Positions 5,846 through 9,230 of a stretch of DNA of 9,230 nt are shown here, one piece after another (position 1 is the first letter of the stretch; every line of letters begins with the position of its first letter). The DNA is from JACRPI01 sp041671005 (GTDB lineage: Archaea; Nanobdellota; Nanobdellia; Woesearchaeales; DSVV01). Location: contig JBAZCJ010000047.1 of the NCBI GenBank assembly GCA_041671005.1, positions 1-9,230 of the forward strand, given 5' to 3'. Under the pieces are notes generated by a model. It searched no databases. It was not told the DNA's origin and saw only the letters and a list, made by a program, of their open reading frames with translations. The position numbers were made by a program, and so were the translations under genes.

Positions 5846-5878
5846 ACTAGCCAATAAAGAACAGAAATAATCATTTTG

Positions 5879-5889
5879 TTTATAAAATT
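5879..5889 (-). promoter_or_regulatory. TATA box of tRNA-Cys
   Basis: On the minus strand AATTTTATAAA lies 34-44 nt upstream of the mature tRNA 5' end, which predicts a short 5' leader for RNase P to remove. Confidence 0.45.
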
Positions 5890-5897
5890 TATCAATC

Positions 5898-5927
5898 CAA
5901 AAACAACCGACACCATTCATCAAAAAT
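5898..5927. repeat. 30-nt direct repeat, copy 1, ending at the gap
   Basis: This sequence is identical to 6091-6120 and stops exactly where the N run begins. On the minus strand it encodes the last residues of the HD protein (DEWCRLFL), but here it is followed by GAT TGA and then the tRNA-Cys promoter. It looks like the end of a contig from a variant in which the HD gene abuts tRNA-Cys directly. Confidence 0.85.
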
Positions 5928-5937
5928 NNNNNNNNNN
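5928..5937. other. Assembly gap (10 N)
   Basis: Ten undetermined bases join two contigs. Because the left edge repeats sequence found 154 nt beyond the gap, the true distance and even the order here are uncertain. Any gene spanning this point is only partly visible. Confidence 0.98.
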
Positions 5938-5939
5938 GT

Positions 5940-6080
5940 GTTGAAAAATTTATGAAACAAATTGGTTTTCAGAACATAAATAAAAAAAGAAAGTATGAAG
6001 ATGCACTAATAAAAAGAAATATTTCAGAAATTAAACATATTCCTAAGATATACAGAGAAGTATACACCCCCAAAATATAA
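5940..6080 (+). CDS. C-terminal fragment of an unidentified protein (5' end lost at the gap)
   Basis: A 46-codon open frame emerges from the gap and ends at TAA (6078-6080). It begins VEKFMKQIGF and continues with Lys/Arg-rich residues through KYEDALIKRN to a Pro-containing tail. The F-x-K-x-I-G-F pattern followed by basic residues is reminiscent of the C-terminal end of LAGLIDADG-type homing endonucleases, but 46 residues cannot settle this. The N-terminus is either inside the gap or absent. Composition resembles that of coding sequence here. It is convergent with the HD gene and separated from its stop by 7 nt. Confidence 0.4.
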   Translation, partial: VEKFMKQIGFQNINKKRKYEDALIKRNISEIKHIPKIYREVYTPKI

Positions 6081-6087
6081 ATTACTT

Positions 6088-6642
6088 TTACAAAAACAAC
6101 CGACACCATTCATCAAAAATTTTAACTTTATCTTCTCCCCATTTCTGTACTGAAACTCTTATTTTTTCCAAAGATTTTTCTTTAGTAAGATATTCTTTAT
6201 TTTTAGAAAAAAATTTATCAGAAAAGCATACTATTTTTTCTTCCCAAGACAAAGGAATCATATCACGATGAGGCAACGGTAGCTGTTGTGCAATAATATC
6301 TGCTTTTGATAATCCTACTCCTACATGTCGTTCACAAATTAATGCATGAAACGGTAATCCTTCTTTTCTGAGTAATTCTGCTCCTAAATATCCATGACAA
6401 ATATAAGGTAATTTCCCCTGACAACCAAGAACAGGATCATGAACAAATTGCACACCAATATCATGAAGCAGTGCAGCTTCTTCAATGAGTTTAAAATTTA
6501 ATTTTATAGAAGAATTTTTTTCCTGAAATCGTTTTGCAATACTCAACGCTTTTTGTGAAACTACTTTTCCATGTATAATAAGCATAGAATAAGCTAAAGA
6601 ATTTTGAGAATAATACTTGTCTATCAATGCTTTCGAGTCCAT
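6088..6642 (-). CDS. HD-domain metal-dependent phosphohydrolase (TIGR00295-like)
   Basis: This 184-residue protein matches archaeal HD-domain proteins of the TIGR00295 type. His24 (LIIHGKVV) is the first HD ligand, LLHDIG (59-63) gives the His60-Asp61 doublet, ICHGYLGAELLRKEGLP (81-97) and ERHVGVGLS (104-112) supply His83 and His106, and FSDKF (140-144) supplies the late Asp142. HD enzymes hydrolyse phosphate esters, often of nucleotides; the substrate here is unknown. The start at 6642 is chosen over an in-frame ATG at 6765, because the longer N-terminus (MGFEPTTSCLEGR and on) is only the antisense translation of tRNA-Arg. A TATA box sits 24-31 nt before 6642. The final eight codons are duplicated at 5898-5927 beside the gap. 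Confidence 0.9.
   Translation of the reverse strand: MDSKALIDKYYSQNSLAYSMLIIHGKVVSQKALSIAKRFQEKNSSIKLNFKLIEEAALLHDIGVQFVHDPVLGCQGKLPYICHGYLGAELLRKEGLPFHALICERHVGVGLSKADIIAQQLPLPHRDMIPLSWEEKIVCFSDKFFSKNKEYLTKEKSLEKIRVSVQKWGEDKVKIFDEWCRLFL
6091..6120. repeat. 30-nt direct repeat, copy 2, within the HD gene 3' end
   Basis: Identical to 5898-5927. Here it is in its natural place, encoding the C-terminal residues of the HD protein before the TAA stop at 6090-6088. The sequence on its left (ACTTTTA) differs from that left of copy 1 (TCAATC), so the two copies mark two different junctions at the same point. Confidence 0.85.
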
Positions 6643-6665
6643 AAGACCTAAAAAAGCAAAGATAC

Positions 6666-6673
6666 ATTTAAAT
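6666..6673. promoter_or_regulatory. Palindromic TATA box probably shared by the HD gene and tRNA-Arg
   Basis: ATTTAAAT reads the same on both strands. Its centre is 27.5 nt from the HD start codon (6642, minus) and 29.5 nt from the tRNA-Arg 5' end (6699, plus), both close to the archaeal TATA-to-start distance. No other TATA-like sequence lies in the 56-nt spacer. The upstream flank for the tRNA direction (AAAGATAC) is purine-rich like a BRE; the other side is less so. Confidence 0.55.
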
Positions 6674-6698
6674 AGAATACGGTTTTTCAAAGATCTAT

Positions 6699-6773
6699 GG
6701 GCCTGTAGCGCAGCCTGGATAGCGCATCTGCCTTCTAAGCAGGAGGTCGTGGGTTCAAATCCCATCAGGCCCG
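6699..6773 (+). tRNA. tRNA-Arg(UCU)
   Basis: A complete intronless cloverleaf: acceptor GGGCCTG/CAGGCCC (7 bp), D stem GCGC/GCGC, anticodon stem TCTGC/GCAGG with one U-G pair, loop CTTCTAA with anticodon UCU at 6734-6736 (reads AGA and AGG), variable loop AGGTC, T arm GTGGG-TTCAAAT-CCCAT, and discriminator G at 6773. CCA is not encoded. AGA is a common Arg codon in this AT-rich window, so this should be a heavily used tRNA. It is divergent from the HD gene and followed by a T-rich terminator. Confidence 0.96.
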
Positions 6774-6775
6774 TA

Positions 6776-6789
6776 TTTTCTTTTGTTTT
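6776..6789 (+). terminator. T-rich terminator after tRNA-Arg
   Basis: TTTTCTTTTGTTTT starts 3 nt after the discriminator base. Twelve of fourteen bases are T, which fits U-tract termination of an archaeal tRNA transcript. Confidence 0.55.
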
Positions 6790-6923
6790 AATATAACTAA
6801 ATGCAAATAATTATAAAATACTTAACAAAAAAAACATATAATAATCAAAGAAAAAAATATACATTGAGAATAAAAATCATAAGAAACATACAAAAATATT
6901 AAAAAAGTCCTCATAACGACAAC

Positions 6924-6932
6924 TTTTATAAA
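6924..6932 (+). promoter_or_regulatory. TATA box of the ribosomal protein operon
   Basis: TTTTATAAA is preceded by AACGACAAC and lies 187-195 nt before the rpl3 ATG. If used, it makes this the only clear long-leader transcript in the window. A weaker TATA-like sequence near 6997 could give a shorter leader instead. Confidence 0.55.
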
Positions 6933-7017
6933 TGACTTGCTATCTCTCAAATACCATTCAGCAAAATATCGTCTGAAGTGTATGTAAGGTAATGATTATA
7001 TACAAAAACACATAAGC

Positions 7018-7060
7018 CTGAAAAGATGCTTTTTCAGTACAGGTTGTGTCTCAACAACTT
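7018..7060 (+). promoter_or_regulatory. Two tandem hairpins in the rpl3 leader
   Basis: Hairpin 1 pairs CTGAAAA (7018-7024) with TTTTCAG (7031-7037) around the loop GATGCT. Hairpin 2 pairs AGGTTGT (7041-7047) with ACAACTT (7054-7060), with one G-U pair, around the loop GTCTCA. Each has 7 bp and a 6-nt loop, and they are 3 nt apart. No U-run follows, so this is not a terminator. Regulation by a ribosomal protein is a guess. Confidence 0.45.
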
Positions 7061-7118
7061 CTACAGAAAGTTCAATAATAGGTTAAGTACATATTCTTTT
7101 CAGGGGAATTGATATACA

Positions 7119-8099
7119 ATGCCAAAAGCACATAACCCAAGACACGGATCAATGCAAATATGGCCACGCAAGCGTGCGTCTAGACCATACCCTAGAGTTC
7201 ATTCTTGGCATCAAACTAAAGATGCTCAACTTCAAGGATTTGCAGGGTATAAAGCAGGCATGACAAAAATAATTATTATTGATAACCGCGCAAAATCTCC
7301 TTCTAAAGGACAAGAAATTGCAATGCCTGTCACAATCATTGAATGTCCGCCAATGAGAATTGTTTCTGCTCGATTTTACAAAAAAACACCATATGGATTA
7401 AAACTCACAAAAGAACTTAATTTCAAAGCAGAAAAAGAACTTAAACGAAAAAAACCACTTCCAAAAAATACAAAAGAAGCAGAATTAGAATCTATAAAAC
7501 CAGAAGAATATGATGAAATCAGAGTTAATGTTTATACACAACCAAAATATGCAGGCTTCAAAAAAACACCAGAACTTTTTGAAATGGGTCTTGGTGGAAG
7601 TAATGCAGACAAATTTAATTACATTAAAAACAACGTCGGAAAAGATATAAAAGTTTCTCAAATATTTAAATCAGGTCAAATTGTTGACACTGTTGCAGTC
7701 ACCAGAGGAAAAGGATTTCAAGGCCCAGTTAAACGATTTGGTGTTGCAATTAGACATCATAAATCTGAGAAAACAAAAAGAGGTCCTGGAAGTTTAGGTG
7801 GTTGGATTTCACAAGCACACTTTATGTACCGAGTTGCACATGCAGGTCAAATGGGATATCATAATAGAACAGAATATAATAAATGGATTATCAAAATTTC
7901 AGATAAAGCAGAAGAAATTAATCCAAAAGGCGGCTTTAAACATTATGGAATTATCAAGAATGAATATATTCTTGTCAAAGGATCTGTACAAGGTTCTGCA
8001 AAAAGATTAATACGATTTAATATGCCAAAAAGACCAAATCATCTTGTGCCTAAAGAAGCACCAAGTATAGTATATACTGATATTGAATCAAAACAATAA
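7119..8099 (+). CDS. rpl3: Ribosomal protein uL3 (archaeal L3)
   Basis: A 326-residue large-subunit protein of archaeal/eukaryotic L3 type, which binds 23S rRNA early in assembly and reaches the peptidyl transferase centre. Diagnostic segments are the N-terminal HNPRHGSMQIWPRKRA (5-20), GFAGYKAGMT (40-49), VTIIECPPM (71-79), VTRGKGFQGPVKRFG (194-208), and HAGQMGYHNRTEYNK (241-255). Length is near the family norm. It is the first gene of the run L3-L4-L23-L2, the usual archaeal S10-like order. The ATG is preceded by AGGGGAATTGAT, a loose Shine-Dalgarno region. A leader with hairpins lies upstream. Confidence 0.97.
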   Translation: MPKAHNPRHGSMQIWPRKRASRPYPRVHSWHQTKDAQLQGFAGYKAGMTKIIIIDNRAKSPSKGQEIAMPVTIIECPPMRIVSARFYKKTPYGLKLTKELNFKAEKELKRKKPLPKNTKEAELESIKPEEYDEIRVNVYTQPKYAGFKKTPELFEMGLGGSNADKFNYIKNNVGKDIKVSQIFKSGQIVDTVAVTRGKGFQGPVKRFGVAIRHHKSEKTKRGPGSLGGWISQAHFMYRVAHAGQMGYHNRTEYNKWIIKISDKAEEINPKGGFKHYGIIKNEYILVKGSVQGSAKRLIRFNMPKRPNHLVPKEAPSIVYTDIESKQ

Positions 8100-8111
8100 A
8101 TGTGAACAAAT

Positions 8112-8918
8112 ATGAAAATACCAACATATTCATTACAAAAAACAGAAATTGCAAAAAAAGATCTTCCAGCATGTTTTCAAACTGAAGTTCGAACAGATCT
8201 TGTAAAAAAACTTATCCTTGCATTACGAGCAAATAGCAGACAACCATATGGTGCTGATCCAACTGCAGGAAAAAAACAAGGTGCAAAACTCTCACGAAGA
8301 AGACGAGACTTCAAAACATCATATGGGTTAGGAATTTCACGAGCACCAAGAAAAGTTCTTGCACGCCGAGGAACACGATTCACATGGGTAGGTGCATTTT
8401 CCGCAGGTTCAGTAGGCGGTAAAGCAGCACATCCACCAAAAGCAGAAAAAAATTGGAAACAAAAAATAAACAAAAAAGAAAAGAAAAAAGCAATGCAATC
8501 ACTATTAACTGCATCATTAAAAAAAAATCTTGTTGAAAGTAATGGTCACATTGTTCCAGAACATTATCCATTCATCATTGAAACAAAGTTTGAAGAACTT
8601 GCAAAAACAAAAGATGTTGTTGCAGCATTAGTAAAACTTGGCTTTAGTGAAGAACTTGAAAGAGCAGAAAGAAAAAAAATGCGAACAGGAAGAGGAAAAA
8701 TGCGAGGACGAACATATAAAAAAGCAAAAGGTCCACTCATTGTCGTATCTGGTAAATGCAAACTCCTAAATGCTGCAAAATCAATTCCAGGAATTGATAT
8801 CACAGCAGTACAATATCTCAATGGAGAAATGCTTGCACCAAGCATTAAACCTGGACGATTAACATTATTTACAGAAGCAGCAATAGAAAAAATTGCAAAA
8901 GAAAAATTATTTATGTGA
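8112..8918 (+). CDS. rpl4: Ribosomal protein uL4 (archaeal L4)
   Basis: A 268-residue archaeal L4, whose extended loop lines the ribosome exit tunnel. Recognisable parts are RQPYGADPTAGKKQGAKLSR (43-62), RAPRKVLARRGTRF (77-90), the loop GGKAAHPPKAEKNW (102-115), and RTGRGKMRGRTYKKAKG (191-207), then a C-terminal globular part ending KEKLFM. It starts 12 nt after rpl3, with GTGA 6 nt before the ATG, and its stop lies 9 nt before rpl23, so the genes are co-transcribed. In some bacteria L4 controls this operon; nothing here shows whether that holds. Confidence 0.96.
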   Translation: MKIPTYSLQKTEIAKKDLPACFQTEVRTDLVKKLILALRANSRQPYGADPTAGKKQGAKLSRRRRDFKTSYGLGISRAPRKVLARRGTRFTWVGAFSAGSVGGKAAHPPKAEKNWKQKINKKEKKKAMQSLLTASLKKNLVESNGHIVPEHYPFIIETKFEELAKTKDVVAALVKLGFSEELERAERKKMRTGRGKMRGRTYKKAKGPLIVVSGKCKLLNAAKSIPGIDITAVQYLNGEMLAPSIKPGRLTLFTEAAIEKIAKEKLFM

Positions 8919-8927
8919 GACAAAAAA

Positions 8928-9182
8928 ATGGAAACAATAATTCAATTCCCACTTGCAACTGAAAAAGCTATTCGTATGATCGAATCAGATAATACTATGA
9001 CATTTGAAGTAACACGAAAAGCAAAAAAACCAGAAATTAAAAAAGCAGTAGAAGTGTTATACAAAGTAAAAGTTGCAAAAGTAAATACATCAATTACTCC
9101 TCAAGGAAAAAAAAGAGCATATGTGCGATTAACTGCAGAAACACCTGCAATTGATGTTGCAACACAGCTCGGATTAATCTAA
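8928..9182 (+). CDS. rpl23: Ribosomal protein uL23 (archaeal L23)
   Basis: The 84-residue protein has the length of archaeal L23, a protein at the tunnel exit that serves as docking site for SRP and other nascent-chain factors. Typical segments are PLATEKAIRMIE (8-19), the basic helix RKAKKPEIKKAVEVLYKVKV (30-49), NTSITPQGKKRAYVRL (53-68), and the C-terminal DVATQLGLI. It lies between rpl4 and rpl2 in the standard order. The GTGA before its ATG overlaps the TGA stop of rpl4, with 9 nt of spacing, so translation may be coupled. Confidence 0.96.
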   Translation: METIIQFPLATEKAIRMIESDNTMTFEVTRKAKKPEIKKAVEVLYKVKVAKVNTSITPQGKKRAYVRLTAETPAIDVATQLGLI

Positions 9183-9190
9183 GTGAGACC

Positions 9191-9230
9191 ATGGGAAAAC
9201 GACTAACAGTTCAACGACGCGGAAAAGGAT
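9191..9230 (+). CDS. rpl2: Ribosomal protein uL2 (archaeal L2), first 13 codons
   Basis: The window ends after MGKRLTVQRRGKG, the characteristic archaeal L2 start (MGKR, then QRRGKG). The gene begins 8 nt after rpl23, with GTGA 4 nt before the ATG, and occupies the expected operon position. L2 binds 23S rRNA near the peptidyl transferase centre. The rest lies outside the window. Confidence 0.9.
   Translation, partial: MGKRLTVQRRGKG

Larger units (their letters stand above)
6790..7118 (+). other. Gene-free stretch with ribosomal operon promoter and leader
   Basis: The first part (6790-6920) is very A-rich and shows no recognisable gene, only a 33-codon chance-like frame from 6801. A TATA box at 6924-6932 opens the second part, which is less A-rich and should be transcribed from about 6955 as a leader of about 165 nt for rpl3. 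It contains two tandem hairpins (7018-7060) and a second TATA-like TTATATAC near 6997. No known riboswitch or small RNA family was recognised. Confidence 0.6.

Noticed and set aside
5672..5923. 83-codon minus-strand frame across tRNA-Cys
   Set aside because: Most of it is translated tRNA sequence (RLGCL through GGSSPFRR); it shows no domain and has no promoter of its own.
6643..6765. N-terminal extension of the HD protein starting MGFEPTTSCLEGR
   Set aside because: It is the antisense translation of tRNA-Arg plus the promoter spacer, a well-known annotation artefact. The ATG at 6642 fits the domain and the TATA box.
6801..6902. 33-codon frame starting MQIIIKYL
   Set aside because: Built almost only of A/T-rich codons in very A-rich DNA, with no ribosome site and no recognisable feature; likely chance.
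6985..7021. Possible box C/D small RNA (ATGATTA near 6992, CTGA at 7018)
   Set aside because: The C box has a mismatch, the guide spacing is wrong and no matching C'/D' pair was found.
7018..7037. Hairpin followed by Ts as an intrinsic terminator
   Set aside because: The Ts form the 3' arm of the stem itself; no U-run follows the hairpin, and it lies between promoter and gene.
8177..8923. Minus-strand frames opposite rpl4 (63-119 codons)
   Set aside because: They are shadows of a clear ribosomal protein gene, with no recognisable domains of their own.

Overview
The window looks archaeal. It carries an archaeal-type ribosomal protein run (uL3, uL4, uL23, start of uL2), an archease-RtcB pair, a tRNA-Cys interrupted by a short intron with a bulge-helix-bulge splice structure, and TATA boxes sitting about 22-32 nt upstream of most start codons, as expected for short-leader or leaderless archaeal mRNAs. 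The DNA is strongly AT-rich, most proteins are lysine-rich, and several are small membrane or Cys-rich proteins. This would fit a DPANN-type genome (for example Woesearchaeota or Pacearchaeota), but that placement is inference. A run of ten N next to a 30-nt exact repeat shows that this is a scaffold, probably from a metagenome.

Layout. 1-694 (-): N-terminal part of a predicted secreted, possibly lipid-anchored, Ig-like-domain surface protein. 866-2771 (+): archease and the RNA ligase RtcB. 2818-3303 (+): single-helix membrane protein with an eight-cysteine outer segment. 3343-3519 (+): 58-residue two-helix membrane protein, overlapping the end of the convergent metallophosphoesterase gene (3509-4114, -). 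4199-5053 (-): class I SAM methyltransferase with an Arg-rich composition unlike its neighbours. 5128-5736 (+): HAD-family hydrolase. 5743-5845 (-): tRNA-Cys(GCA) with a 30-nt D-arm intron. 5898-6120: the assembly gap, an orphan C-terminal coding fragment, and two copies of a 30-nt sequence that belongs to the end of the next gene. 6088-6642 (-): HD-domain phosphohydrolase. 6699-6773 (+): tRNA-Arg(UCU), apparently sharing one palindromic TATA box with the HD gene. 6790-7118: gene-free stretch holding the promoter and a structured leader for the ribosomal operon. 7119-9230 (+): rpl3-rpl4-rpl23-rpl2.

How the parts relate. The clearest functional thread is tRNA splicing. Splicing endonuclease should excise the D-arm intron of tRNA-Cys, and RtcB, activated by archease, is the enzyme known to join such exons. 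Both ligation genes and one substrate lie within 5 kb. The other clear unit is the start of the archaeal S10-like ribosomal operon, preceded by a leader with two tandem hairpins. The single-gene units between them mostly have their own promoters and show no shared pathway. I did not find a convincing new multi-gene system. The best leads are the unusual tRNA-Cys intron, the variant junction hidden at the gap, the shared TATA box and the operon leader.
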